From Chloroflexota bacterium (GTDB taxonomy: Bacteria > Chloroflexota > Chloroflexia > Thermomicrobiales > UBA6265): a stretch of 11,134 nucleotides of DNA. The notes under the pieces are model-generated. The model was not told the DNA's origin. It ran no database searches and was given only the letters and a program-made list of their open reading frames with translations. The stretch spans positions 1 through 11,134 of the forward strand of contig JAFAEA010000285.1 in NCBI GenBank assembly GCA_023424355.1, in the 5' to 3' direction. A program made the position numbers and the translations under genes. This document shows positions 1 through 7,768 of the stretch, in pieces (position 1 is the stretch's first letter; the number at the start of each line of letters is the position of its first letter).

Positions 1-1
1 C

Positions 2-829
2 GATCTTCCGGCGCTTCGTTTGCAATCTCATAGTCGACTCAACCCGGATGAAGCGCTGCGGTGTCTCACCACGCTGCCCGGACTAAGTCAGTGGCATCCC
101 TTGTCTGGCGAATACGTACTGGTGGCCCCGTGGAGGCATCGGACGGATATCGTGAGTCTGCGCGAGGTGAGCGCCTTCCACCACGAATCCTCATTAGTCT
201 CCGCTGTATTTCGCTCCGCGATTGATCAGGGCCGCTCTGCCTGCATCACCGCAGAGACATATGAGAAACGCCGACCGATTTTCTATTCCCGGAACGGGAT
301 GGAGCTCTTCGAGACCATCATTGCCTATCATCACAACCGAATTGATGGATTTCTGGATGCAATCGAGTCGCCAACACAAAAGTTTGTGCCAGTGACGCTC
401 GATGATCCAGAGCTCCTACAACAGGTAATGGATACCGATCGCGCTGCATTTGGTTGGCTCTGGCACAACAGCGTGGGCGAATTCGAATGGTGGATGCATC
501 AGCACAATGTGGAAGTGTGGGCGGGTGTCATTGACGGGAGAGTCGCCAGTTACTACGGCACTACGTACTTCCATGCGATGGGACATCTGGACCGAATTGG
601 TGTTCATCCCGATTTTCAGGGAAAGCGCTTCGGTACGGAAACACTCACGGTTGCACTGCAGCGCATGGCGCAAATGGGTTTGCCAAGGGCTGCACTCAGC
701 ACGCAAATCGGCAACGTGGCCAGCAAGCATCTCTATGAATCCATCGGTTTCAAGCGATCAGAACGTGAAGATTATCAAATGTACGGCACCATTTTCCCGG
801 CAGCCCCAGATGAATGGAAGCAACAATGA
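2..829 (+). CDS. GNAT-family N-acetyltransferase, 5'-truncated by the window edge
   Basis: The protein probably transfers an acetyl group from acetyl-CoA to an unidentified amine; it should be cytosolic. The C-terminal half carries the GNAT core. LDRIGVHPDFQGKRFG (about positions 589-636) has the beta4 strand and the Q-G-K-R-F-G acetyl-CoA pyrophosphate loop. It is followed by NVASKHLYESIGFKR (about 712-756), the usual C-terminal N-x-x-S-x-x-LYE-x-x-GF pattern. The first ~120 residues look like a degenerate or second GNAT-like half, so this may be a two-domain member. The frame is open back to the first bases of the window. The residues before the TTG at 20 (DLPALR) read like a normal GNAT N-terminus, so the true start lies upstream and the TTG is probably internal. 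The stop TGA (827-829) overlaps the aroC start ATG (826-828), which indicates translational coupling. The substrate cannot be told. Confidence 0.8.
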   Translation, partial: DLPALRLQSHSRLNPDEALRCLTTLPGLSQWHPLSGEYVLVAPWRHRTDIVSLREVSAFHHESSLVSAVFRSAIDQGRSACITAETYEKRRPIFYSRNGMELFETIIAYHHNRIDGFLDAIESPTQKFVPVTLDDPELLQQVMDTDRAAFGWLWHNSVGEFEWWMHQHNVEVWAGVIDGRVASYYGTTYFHAMGHLDRIGVHPDFQGKRFGTETLTVALQRMAQMGLPRAALSTQIGNVASKHLYESIGFKRSEREDYQMYGTIFPAAPDEWKQQ

Positions 830-1902
830 GTAGCAGTTTCGGCAAGATCTTTCGCATCACTACCTGGGGCGAAAGTCACGGTCCCGCTTTGGGCGTGGTG
901 ATTGATGGTGTGCCAGCAGGCATCCCAATTACCGTAGAGGAAATCCAGCACGATCTCGATCGACGCCGGGTGGGGCAAAGCAAGGTGACCACGCCTCGCG
1001 GCGAGCGAGATGCGGCAGAGATTCTCTCGGGCGTCTATGAGGATGTCACTACCGGTGCGCCGATCAGCATCATTACCTATAACAAGGATGCCGATAGCAG
1101 CAAGTACGACAATTTGCGTGAGGTTTTCCGCCCGGGCCATGCCGATTACACCTACTGGCGCAAATATGGTCACCGCGATCATCGGGGAGGTGGTCGATCT
1201 TCTGCACGTGAAACATGGGGACGAGTTGCCGCAGGTGTAATTGCCAAGAAGATCATCGCCAGCGTTGGTATCGAAGTCTTCGCCTGGGCCCAGGAGATTG
1301 GCGGTATCGCTTGCGAGACGTTTGACCGAAACGAGATTGAACAGAACATCGTCCGGGCGGCTGATCCTGTTGCAGCCGAGAAGATGATCGAGGCCATTTT
1401 GGCCGCCAAGGACGAGAAAGATAGCCTCGGCGGAATCGTTGAGATCCATGCCACCGGCATGCCGGCCGGACTCGGTGAGCCGACCTTCGACAAGCTCGAT
1501 GCACTCATCGGCCAGGCGATGCTGAGCGTCCCGGCCACCAAGGGTGTGGAAATCGGGCGCGGATTCCAGCAGGCGCGTATGCGCGGATCCGAAAGCAACG
1601 ATGCGTTCGTGCTGGAAGATGGAAATGTCCGCATCGGCAACAACAATGCCGGTGGCACGCTCGGTGGAATCAGTTCTGGCGAGGATGTGATTGTTCGTGT
1701 TGCCGTGAAGCCGACTTCATCCATCGAGCGCGAGCAGGACACGGTCACCAAAAACCTGGATCCGGAGAAGATCATCGTCTACGGACGTCACGATCCTTCA
1801 GTGGTGCCACGCGCGGTTCCAGTGCTGGAAGCGATGCTTTCGCTCGTCCTTGCCGATTTGGTGCTGCAAAACCGGGCAGCGCGTATCGATTGGAACCAGT
1901 AG
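826..1902 (+). CDS. aroC: Chorismate synthase
   Basis: The enzyme converts 5-enolpyruvylshikimate 3-phosphate to chorismate, the last step of the shikimate pathway, using reduced FMN. The 358 residues match the usual family length (about 360). The N-terminal signature TTWGESHG contains the conserved catalytic-region His18. The long central signature spans residues 102-130, from RPGHADY through HRGGGRSSARET, and includes the second conserved histidine region and the flavin/phosphate-binding arginines. A C-terminal GRHDPSVVPRAVPV segment is the third signature. ATG 826 is chosen over the in-frame ATG at 814 because GGAAG (816-820) sits 5 bases before it, the protein then begins at the family's normal N-terminus (SSSFGKIFRITTWG), and it gives the ATGA overlap with the acetyltransferase stop. 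No other shikimate gene is visible nearby. Confidence 0.97.
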   Translation: MSSSFGKIFRITTWGESHGPALGVVIDGVPAGIPITVEEIQHDLDRRRVGQSKVTTPRGERDAAEILSGVYEDVTTGAPISIITYNKDADSSKYDNLREVFRPGHADYTYWRKYGHRDHRGGGRSSARETWGRVAAGVIAKKIIASVGIEVFAWAQEIGGIACETFDRNEIEQNIVRAADPVAAEKMIEAILAAKDEKDSLGGIVEIHATGMPAGLGEPTFDKLDALIGQAMLSVPATKGVEIGRGFQQARMRGSESNDAFVLEDGNVRIGNNNAGGTLGGISSGEDVIVRVAVKPTSSIEREQDTVTKNLDPEKIIVYGRHDPSVVPRAVPVLEAMLSLVLADLVLQNRAARIDWNQ

Positions 1903-1944
1903 ACGGCGCGACCACTTGCTCTTTCGTGGCATCTGCTTTGCTGA

Positions 1945-1950
1945 TACATT
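1945..1950 (+). promoter_or_regulatory. Weak candidate extended -10 box upstream of the aldehyde dehydrogenase
   Basis: TACATT is preceded by TG and one base (TG at 1942-1943), the extended -10 arrangement. It would start transcription near 1957, giving a leader of roughly 36 bases before ATG 1993. No convincing -35 hexamer sits 16-18 bases upstream. The aldehyde dehydrogenase could instead be read through from aroC, as only 90 bases separate them and no terminator is visible. Confidence 0.25.
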
Positions 1951-1992
1951 GCCAGTATGGGTCAACTGATTCAGCCTGAAAGGATTCATCAT

Positions 1993-3468
1993 ATGACAGC
2001 ACCAGACGTACGCGATGGCGTACCTGTATACGGCAATTTCATCAATGGCCAATGGGAATCGGCCGGGGATACGTTCGATAACATCAACCCGTCGAAGGTG
2101 GATGAGGTCGTTTCCCACCACGGGAAGGGCTCCTCGGACGATGTGAAGCGTGCCGTCGATGCCGCCAGCGAGGCTTTCCAAAGCTGGCGACGCATGGGTG
2201 CAGTTGAGCGCGCCAACATTCTTTATCGTGCCGCTGACCTGCTGGCCGAGCGTGCGCAAGAGATCGGTCGCGATCTCACTCGCGAAGAAGGCAAAACCAT
2301 CAAGGAAGGCATCGGCGAAACCATGCGTGCCTCGGGCATCATGCGGTACTACGCCGGTGAAGTTCTCCAGCCAAATGGCGAACACTATCCATCCGCTAAC
2401 TTCAACACCATGCTCTACACCATGCGCGAGCCGCTTGGAGTCGTTGGCATGATTACTCCATGGAACTTCCCGATCGCCATTCCGGCGTGGAAAATCGCTC
2501 CCGCTCTGGCGTTCGGTAATACCGTTGTCATCAAGCCGGCCTCGGCATCGCCATTGTGCGCAGCCCATCTCATGCAAGTGTTGAAGGATGCCGGCGTTCC
2601 TGATGGCGTGGTGAACTACGTCACCGGATCCGCTGGCGAAGTTGGCGATGCACTTGTCGACGATGAGCGAGTCATCGCCCTCAGTTTCACCGGTTCGGAG
2701 GAAGTGGGGCGGAAGATTTACGCTCGCGCCAGTTCCCGCGGTGCCAAGGTACAGCTCGAACTTGGTGGCAAAAACCCGGCTATTGTCCTCGCCGATGCCG
2801 ATATGAATCACGCTGCCCAGCAGGTGATCAACGGCGCCATCATGAGCACTGGTCAGAAGTGCACCGCCACGAGCCGTGCCATTGTTGATCGCAAGATCGC
2901 TTCCGATTTCACCAAATTGCTGGAGGAGAAGCTGGCCAATATCGTTGTGGGCGATCCGCTGGCCGACACATCAACCATTGGTCCATTGATCGATATGGCC
3001 TCCGCTGAGCGCGTGGCTGCCGAAGTGGCATCCGCGAAGGATGCCGGTGCCAATCACGTAATGGGTGGCGACCGACCGGATGCCCTCAAGCACGGTGCTT
3101 TTGTCACTCCGGCCCTCTTTACGGGCGTCTCTTCCGATTCACGATTGGGGCAGGAAGAGCTGTTCGGCCCGGTGCTCGGTGTGATCGAAGTCGACGATAT
3201 GGACGAATCTCTCGCGGTTGCCAACAGCGTGCGCTACGGCCTGAGCGCGAGTATCTTCACCCGGGATCTTGGTAAGGCCATGCGATTCGCTCGCGAGATC
3301 CAGGCAGGAATGGTTCACATCAACAGCGAAACCGCTGGTGCCGAGTACCAGTTGCCATTCGGCGGTTACAAGAGCAGTAGCTCGTATAGCCGCGAACAGG
3401 GCAAGGCTGCACGCGATTTCTACACGCAGATCAAGACCGTGTTCATGGATGAGCCACCCACGGCATAG
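1993..3468 (+). CDS. Aldehyde dehydrogenase, probable alpha-ketoglutaric semialdehyde dehydrogenase type
   Basis: This NAD(P)-dependent aldehyde dehydrogenase has 491 residues, the normal family length, and should be cytosolic. All key elements are present: PWNFP with Asn158, the Rossmann turn FTGSEEVG (232-239), the general base Glu256 in LELGGKNP, the nucleophile Cys290 in TGQKCTATS (34 residues later, the classic spacing), and EELFGPV with Glu389. The C-terminal stretch TAGAEYQLPFGGYKSSSS followed by REQG and FYTQIKTVF resembles the YcbD/GucD type alpha-ketoglutaric semialdehyde dehydrogenases, which oxidise the end product of glucarate and pentose oxidation to 2-oxoglutarate. The substrate is inferred from this similarity only. 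ATG 1993 is preferred to the in-frame ATG at 1957 because AGGA (1981-1984) lies 8 bases before it. The osmC-like gene follows after 65 bases and is probably co-transcribed. Confidence 0.9.
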   Translation: MTAPDVRDGVPVYGNFINGQWESAGDTFDNINPSKVDEVVSHHGKGSSDDVKRAVDAASEAFQSWRRMGAVERANILYRAADLLAERAQEIGRDLTREEGKTIKEGIGETMRASGIMRYYAGEVLQPNGEHYPSANFNTMLYTMREPLGVVGMITPWNFPIAIPAWKIAPALAFGNTVVIKPASASPLCAAHLMQVLKDAGVPDGVVNYVTGSAGEVGDALVDDERVIALSFTGSEEVGRKIYARASSRGAKVQLELGGKNPAIVLADADMNHAAQQVINGAIMSTGQKCTATSRAIVDRKIASDFTKLLEEKLANIVVGDPLADTSTIGPLIDMASAERVAAEVASAKDAGANHVMGGDRPDALKHGAFVTPALFTGVSSDSRLGQEELFGPVLGVIEVDDMDESLAVANSVRYGLSASIFTRDLGKAMRFAREIQAGMVHINSETAGAEYQLPFGGYKSSSSYSREQGKAARDFYTQIKTVFMDEPPTA

Positions 3469-3533
3469 GTATTGCAGGTAGAGTGGAAGTAGGTCTTTTG
3501 GGCGATTAGCCCGTAACACAAGGATTTTTACAA

Positions 3534-3977
3534 ATGGCACAGACACGATCCAGCACAACAGTTTGGTCCGGCGACGTTCAGAGTGGTAGCGGTCAGGTTA
3601 CTGGCAGCACCGGTGCTTTGGGCGAGCAGAAGGTTACTTTGAGCAACCGCATCAACGAAGCCGAAGGTCTCACCAGCCCAGAGGAGTATCTGGCGGCGTC
3701 GCTGAGCAGCTGCCTGGCGATGAATCTGGCTGCCACGCTGGCCAAGGGCGGCACTCCGGCCGAAACCGTTGAGGTCACCGCCGATGTGGTGGTTGGCCCC
3801 AAGGATGGCGGCGGACTCGAAGTGAAATCGGCCAATGTCGCGATTTCTGGCAAGGTTCCAGGCATGAGCGAGGAGCAGTTCCGTGAAGTCGCTACTACAG
3901 CAGAGCAAACCTGCCCGATCGCCAATGTGATCCGCGGCAACGCTCCGAGCGAGGTCAGCATCAGCTACCAGGGCTAG
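3534..3977 (+). CDS. OsmC-family peroxiredoxin
   Basis: OsmC/Ohr proteins are small homodimeric thiol peroxidases that reduce organic hydroperoxides in the cytosol. The 147 residues match the family length (about 140-145). The two redox cysteines are Cys60 in SSCLAMNLA and Cys127 in EQTCPIANV. The partner residues are also in place: Arg39 in SNRINE and Glu50 in SPEEYL, which activate the peroxidatic cysteine. The N-terminal WSGDVQSGSGQV pattern and the spacing favour OsmC over Ohr. The ATG is preceded by AGGA (3521-3524) at 9 bases. It lies 65 bases after the aldehyde dehydrogenase and is closed by a strong terminator, so the two probably form one transcript that deals with aldehydes and peroxides. 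That functional link is inference. Confidence 0.92.
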   Translation: MAQTRSSTTVWSGDVQSGSGQVTGSTGALGEQKVTLSNRINEAEGLTSPEEYLAASLSSCLAMNLAATLAKGGTPAETVEVTADVVVGPKDGGGLEVKSANVAISGKVPGMSEEQFREVATTAEQTCPIANVIRGNAPSEVSISYQG

Positions 3978-3996
3978 ATCCCAAATTCGCAAACCC

Positions 3997-4040
3997 AGAC
4001 CTCCTGTCTGTCCCTCGGGATGGGCAGGAGGTCTTTTTCT
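3997..4040 (+). terminator. Strong intrinsic terminator after the osmC-like gene
   Basis: AGACCTCCTG (3997-4006) pairs perfectly with CAGGAGGTCT (4025-4034), a 10-bp stem. The 18-base interior can extend it through wobble pairs (TCTG with TGGG) and then TCC with GGA, leaving a CTCG tetraloop. The stem is followed at once by a T-rich run (4034-4040). It ends the aldehyde dehydrogenase-osmC transcript and insulates the peptide transporter operon. Confidence 0.93.
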
Positions 4041-4085
4041 TCTCTCCGAACTAACTGCACATATTCCCTTCTTCAGGGTGTTGCG

Positions 4086-4168
4086 CAATCGCCAACGTTT
4101 GCATACTGTGTAAATCACTACGGTATGCGCAACGACGCGCGCACAAGATTTACTGCATCTGGCGATTG
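4086..4168 (+). promoter_or_regulatory. Nested inverted repeat upstream of the peptide-binding protein gene
   Basis: A 9-bp perfect inverted repeat, CAATCGCCA (4086-4094) and TGGCGATTG (4160-4168), encloses TGCA/TGCA (4100-4103 and 4154-4157), then GTAAATC (4110-4116) with GATTTAC (4147-4153), then TGCGC (4126-4130) with GCGCA (4139-4143). All four pair in a nested way, so the stretch can fold as one long irregular hairpin ending 40 bases before the ATG. A competing GCATAC/GTATGC pair (4101-4106 and 4123-4128) overlaps it. It could be a structured 5' leader or an operator region; no known riboswitch was recognised. The rest of the 231-base gap (3978-4208) holds only the terminator and no clear promoter. 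Confidence 0.4.
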
Positions 4169-4208
4169 ACCCAGGTGTTTTCGTGCACTGAAAAGAAGGG
4201 AATCGTTC

Positions 4209-5816
4209 ATGGCGATTAGAAAATCATCGACACTCCTCAATCACGCAGTTTCCCGACGATCGACATTGAAGGGTATTGGTGCCACGGCGTTGGTGGGTGG
4301 TATCCCATTCACGCGACTAAGCATGGCAGCAGCGCAAGATGAAGAGATTTCTGCCGGCGGCGTGCTCAATGTCGCTATCTCGCAAGATACAACTGCCGGC
4401 CTCGATGCGCAGTTCACTACTGCGACACTCACAGGCAATGTCGCGCAGCACGTGCTTGAATCGCTTTTTGCCGATGATGCATCGTTTTCTCCAAAACCAC
4501 ATTTGGTCAGCGATTACGAGCTCGCCGCAGATGGGATGAAGCTTTCGATGTCGCTGCGGGAAGGCATCACCTTCCACAACGGCGCTCCGCTCACAGCTGC
4601 TGATGTCGTGGCGTCGCTCAATCGTTGGGGTGTGCTCAGCACAAGTGGTCGATTGGCCTACGGACGTCTGGATTCCATTGAGGCTATCGATGACCTTACC
4701 GTCGAGATGAACTTCAATGCACCAACCGGAATCATCCTCACACTTCTTGCCGGCAACTCCGCGTTCATCATCCCTGCAGATATGGCCGAAGCGGCTGGCG
4801 AGGATCAGCTGACCTTTGAGCAGAGCATTGGTACTGGACCGTTCAAGTTCCTCGAGCATGAGGCCGATCGACACCTGCGCCTCGGCCGAAATGATGACTA
4901 CGTGGATCGCGATGAGCCGGCAGACGGAATGTCTGGTAAGCGAACCCCGTATCTGGATGAGATTGCGTTCCTGATGGTGCAGGACCCATCCGTCCGGGCA
5001 AACGGTATCTCCACAGGCGAATATCACTGGGGCGATACACTGCCGCCGGATTACATGGAAATGTTGGAATCCGACCCGGCAGTGACTCCGTTGCTGGTGC
5101 AGCCGTTCCAGACCATCATGGCCCACCTGAACAAGAAGGATGGCCTGATGACGGACAAGGCCATGCGCAACGCCCTGCAGCAAACATTCAGCCAGGAGGA
5201 CGCGCTACTGGCCGGCTTCGGGCGTCCAGACTTTATTCTGGCGTCACCATCGATGACTGGTCCGGAAACATCCTGGTTCAGCGAATCTGGTGCCGATAAT
5301 TACAACAATCCGAACCCGGATAATGTTGCCGCATTGCTTGAAGAGGCAGGGTACGATGGCACTCCAGTGCGCTGGCTGGCCAACACGCTTTCGCCGTACA
5401 ACGTGGCGATTGCCGAGTTCGTTCGCCAGGAAGCTGAAGGTGCTGGAATCCCCATTGAGATTCAGGTAACCGACTTCGCGACGTACTCCGATATTCGCGC
5501 CGATGAATCGCAGTGGGATGTCTTCCTCACGGGTCACGGAGCCGCATCGCACCCGGCGCGCCACGTCATGAATGATGCCGAGTGGCCAGGATGGTGGGAT
5601 AACGCCGACAAGGATGCCCTTGTCGCCGATATGATCGCCGCCGCCGATGATGCAGCCCTCAAGACCGCAATCGATAGCTGGACCGAACTGATCTACGAGG
5701 AAATGCCTTCGATCATGATCGGACACCAGTTCGAGCTGCGAGCTCACTCGGAATCGGTCAAGGGATTCGTCAACACCACTCCGTTCTATTTCTGGAACGT
5801 GGGCCTGGATTCCTAG
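4209..5816 (+). CDS. Extracellular solute-binding protein, family 5 (peptide/nickel type), Tat-exported
   Basis: This 535-residue protein captures peptides, nickel complexes or a similar solute outside the membrane and delivers it to the two permeases downstream. Residues 15-21 (SRRSTLK) form a twin-arginine motif, followed by a hydrophobic stretch and a likely cleavage site after SMAAA (residue 42). No lipobox cysteine is present, so it appears to be a Tat-secreted soluble or signal-anchored protein rather than a lipoprotein. The family pattern is clear: LADDASFSPKPHLVSDYELAADG, the SLREGITFHNGAPLTAADVV motif around residues 116-135, then GTGPFKF. The ATG is preceded by AAGGG (4196-4200) at 8 bases. 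It is the first gene of the importer operon and is separated from the permeases by 100 bases holding two hairpins. The ligand cannot be deduced. Confidence 0.93.
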   Translation: MAIRKSSTLLNHAVSRRSTLKGIGATALVGGIPFTRLSMAAAQDEEISAGGVLNVAISQDTTAGLDAQFTTATLTGNVAQHVLESLFADDASFSPKPHLVSDYELAADGMKLSMSLREGITFHNGAPLTAADVVASLNRWGVLSTSGRLAYGRLDSIEAIDDLTVEMNFNAPTGIILTLLAGNSAFIIPADMAEAAGEDQLTFEQSIGTGPFKFLEHEADRHLRLGRNDDYVDRDEPADGMSGKRTPYLDEIAFLMVQDPSVRANGISTGEYHWGDTLPPDYMEMLESDPAVTPLLVQPFQTIMAHLNKKDGLMTDKAMRNALQQTFSQEDALLAGFGRPDFILASPSMTGPETSWFSESGADNYNNPNPDNVAALLEEAGYDGTPVRWLANTLSPYNVAIAEFVRQEAEGAGIPIEIQVTDFATYSDIRADESQWDVFLTGHGAASHPARHVMNDAEWPGWWDNADKDALVADMIAAADDAALKTAIDSWTELIYEEMPSIMIGHQFELRAHSESVKGFVNTTPFYFWNVGLDS

Positions 5817-5834
5817 ACTACTTCTGAAACCGAT

Positions 5835-5853
5835 GGCGAGGCATTGCCTTGCC
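5835..5853 (+). other. Intercistronic hairpin 1, between binding protein and permease
   Basis: GGCGAGG (5835-5841) pairs with CCTTGCC (5847-5853), seven pairs including one G-U, around a CATTG loop. It begins 18 bases after the stop codon of the binding-protein gene. No T-run follows, so it is not a typical intrinsic terminator. Its position suits protection of the upstream mRNA 3' end. Confidence 0.55.
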
Positions 5854-5867
5854 TGTATGTGCGACAT

Positions 5868-5890
5868 GCGCCCGGGATAATCCTGGGCGC
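5868..5890 (+). other. Intercistronic hairpin 2, GC-rich 10-bp stem
   Basis: GCGCCCGGGA (5868-5877) pairs with TCCTGGGCGC (5881-5890), ten pairs with one G-U, closed by a TAA loop. The following bases (GGTCACGTCC) contain no T-run. The permease ribosome binding site AGAGGA (5905-5910) lies 14 bases downstream and stays free. Such structures between binding-protein and permease genes are known (for example between malE and malF) to keep the binding-protein message more abundant. Confidence 0.65.
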
Positions 5891-5916
5891 GGTCACGTCC
5901 GTTACAGAGGATCTTC

Positions 5917-6861
5917 ATGTCCGGATATATTGTTCGCCGCATACTTGCCACCATCCCGGTCATGCTGCTGGTGGCAACGGCGGTATTCCTGCTCCTCAAG
6001 CTGACTCCGGGTGATCCTGCCGGTGTGTTGCTTGGGCCAGAGGCGACAGAAGAGCGTCGCCTCGCATTGCGTGATGAACTTGGATTGAACGATCCAGTGT
6101 TGATGCAGTACGTGCGCTGGCTCTGGGACGCTGTTCAGGGTGACTTGGGAACATCGCTGTTCCTGAACGAGCCAGTTACCTCGGCGCTCGCATCTCGGGC
6201 TGAGCCAACCATTGTGCTCACGATTGGTGCGGTTTTGGTCTCGGTTGTCGTTGGGATTCCGCTTGGAGTACTTTCAGCAATCAAGCGGGGAACCTGGTTC
6301 GATGTCGGCTCAATGGGAGTAGCCATTATTGGTATCTCCATGCCCACATTCTGGCTGGGCCTCAACCTGATTCTCATTTTCGCTGTGCGCTGGGAGGTTC
6401 TGCCGATTGCCGGTTATCAACCACTAGGCGATGGGTTGTGGGGAGCCATCAGGTACATGATCCTGCCATCGGTCACACTTGGTCTCGCTCAGGCAGCGTT
6501 TCTGGCCAGAATGACCAGATCGATGATGCTGGATGTGCTTCATCAGGATTACATTCGCACCGCACGCGCAAAAGGGGTAAGGGAATTCAGCGTGACCATG
6601 CTGCACGCATTCCGAAATGCCATGATGCCGATCGCCACTATTGTTGGTCTCACCATCGCGGGCCTCCTCGGTGGTGCTGTCATCACCGAGCAGATTTTCA
6701 ACATTCCGGGGGTGGGTCGATTGTTGATTCAGGCGGTGGTGCGGCGAGATGTGCCACTTGTGCAGGGAACGGTTCTCGTGATCGCTCTGATCTACGTATT
6801 GGTCAATCTGGCTGTGGATATCTTCGCGGGTGCCGCTGATCCTAGAATTCGGCGGTCATAA
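5917..6861 (+). CDS. ABC transporter permease, DppB/OppB type
   Basis: This is the first transmembrane subunit of a peptide/nickel-type importer: 314 residues, the normal size, with about six membrane helices. The N-terminus (RRILATIPVMLLVATAVFLL then LTPGDPA) is the classic DppB first helix and periplasmic LxPGDP motif. The region around residues 55-65 (LRDELGLNDP) and GDLGTSLF are also typical. The cytoplasmic EAA-like loop that docks the ATPase reads TARAKGVREFSVTMLHAFRN then MMPI (about residues 211-236). It ends in ADPRIR, usual for the family. AGAGGA precedes the ATG by 6 bases. The second permease begins 3 bases after the stop, so the two are surely co-translated. Confidence 0.95.
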   Translation: MSGYIVRRILATIPVMLLVATAVFLLLKLTPGDPAGVLLGPEATEERRLALRDELGLNDPVLMQYVRWLWDAVQGDLGTSLFLNEPVTSALASRAEPTIVLTIGAVLVSVVVGIPLGVLSAIKRGTWFDVGSMGVAIIGISMPTFWLGLNLILIFAVRWEVLPIAGYQPLGDGLWGAIRYMILPSVTLGLAQAAFLARMTRSMMLDVLHQDYIRTARAKGVREFSVTMLHAFRNAMMPIATIVGLTIAGLLGGAVITEQIFNIPGVGRLLIQAVVRRDVPLVQGTVLVIALIYVLVNLAVDIFAGAADPRIRRS

Positions 6862-6864
6862 ACC

Positions 6865-7755
6865 ATGGCAACTACATCCAAAACCACACTCATGTCTGCC
6901 GCCAGTCAACCTGCGAAGAAGCGATTCGATATCTGTCGTATCGCCAAGCGCCACCCGAACATGGCAATCGGATTTGTGCTCATCACCATCATTGTGCTGG
7001 TGTCGATTTGCGCGCCGTTGATCATGACTCATAGTCCTACGCATCAGGTTCCTGCTGAACGCCTTAAACCGCCGTTTACTGGCGAGTACTGGCTCGGCAC
7101 CGATGGGCAGGGGAGGGATCTGTACAGCCGAACCATCAAGGCGTCGCAGGTGTCGCTGTTTGTCGGTGCCGTGGTGGCTCTGCTAACGATCACCGTGGGC
7201 GGACTCATCGGGCTTCTTTGCGGCACTATTCAGAAATTCGACACCATTGTGATGCGAATCATGGATGGCATGCTGGCCTTCCCGAGCATCATTTTGGCGA
7301 TCGCGATCATGGCCGTTCGCGGACCCGCGATTTCCAATGTCATCTTCGCGCTGGCCATTGTGAATCTGCCAACGGCTGCTCGGGTTGTGCGCAGTGTTGT
7401 GCTGGGAATTGCAGAAGGTCAGTTTGTAGAAGCCGCGAAAGCGATGGGTGCGTCCAGAGGTCGAATCCTCTTCAAGCACATTGCCATCAACAGCCTTTCG
7501 CCCGCGATTGTGCAAACGAGCATCGTGTTCGCACAAGCCATTCTCTCGGAAGCCTCGCTATCGTTCCTTGGCGCAGGCATCCCGACGCACATTCCAAGTT
7601 GGGGTGTGATGCTCTCCGATTCGCGAGTATTTCTGGCCAACGCCCCATGGACGATGCTGGTGCCCGGCGCAGCGTTGACCATTACGGTATTCGCCCTCAA
7701 TCTCATCGGAGATGGCATTCGCGATATGCTTGACCCACGGCTACGGAATCGATAA
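6865..7755 (+). CDS. ABC transporter permease, DppC/OppC type
   Basis: This is the second transmembrane subunit of the importer, 296 residues. It has a cytoplasmic N-terminal tail of about 30 residues, a first helix around NMAIGFVLITIIVLVSICAPL, and the DppC hallmark YWLGTDGQGRDLYSR after it. The EAA loop reads EAAKAMGASRGRILFKHIAIN then SLSPAIV, the ATPase docking site. It ends in DPRLRNR, usual for the family. It starts 3 bases after the DppB-like stop with only a weak GGCGG (6851-6855) upstream, so translation probably depends on coupling. No DppD/DppF-like ATPase gene follows; the next gene is YciI-like. Confidence 0.95.
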   Translation: MATTSKTTLMSAASQPAKKRFDICRIAKRHPNMAIGFVLITIIVLVSICAPLIMTHSPTHQVPAERLKPPFTGEYWLGTDGQGRDLYSRTIKASQVSLFVGAVVALLTITVGGLIGLLCGTIQKFDTIVMRIMDGMLAFPSIILAIAIMAVRGPAISNVIFALAIVNLPTAARVVRSVVLGIAEGQFVEAAKAMGASRGRILFKHIAINSLSPAIVQTSIVFAQAILSEASLSFLGAGIPTHIPSWGVMLSDSRVFLANAPWTMLVPGAALTITVFALNLIGDGIRDMLDPRLRNR

Positions 7756-7768
7756 CAGGAGAGAATCC

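Noticed and set aside
1798..2811. A 337-codon open frame on the minus strand opposite the aldehyde dehydrogenase gene
   Set aside because: It lies antisense to a gene with all catalytic motifs intact, its translation shows no recognisable domain, and long antisense frames are common at this GC content.
3500..3512. GGGC-GATTA-GCCC inverted repeat between the aldehyde dehydrogenase and osmC-like genes
   Set aside because: The stem is only 4 bp and no T-run follows, so it does not support a terminator.
4317..5183. A 288-codon open frame on the minus strand opposite the peptide-binding protein gene
   Set aside because: It is a shadow of a clear family 5 binding protein; its translation has no recognisable motif and no ribosome binding site was evident.
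7712..7768. An upstream ATG at 7712 as the start of the YciI-like protein
   Set aside because: The extra 19 codons lie inside the DppC-like gene, show no family similarity, and ATG 7769 has a strong ribosome binding site.
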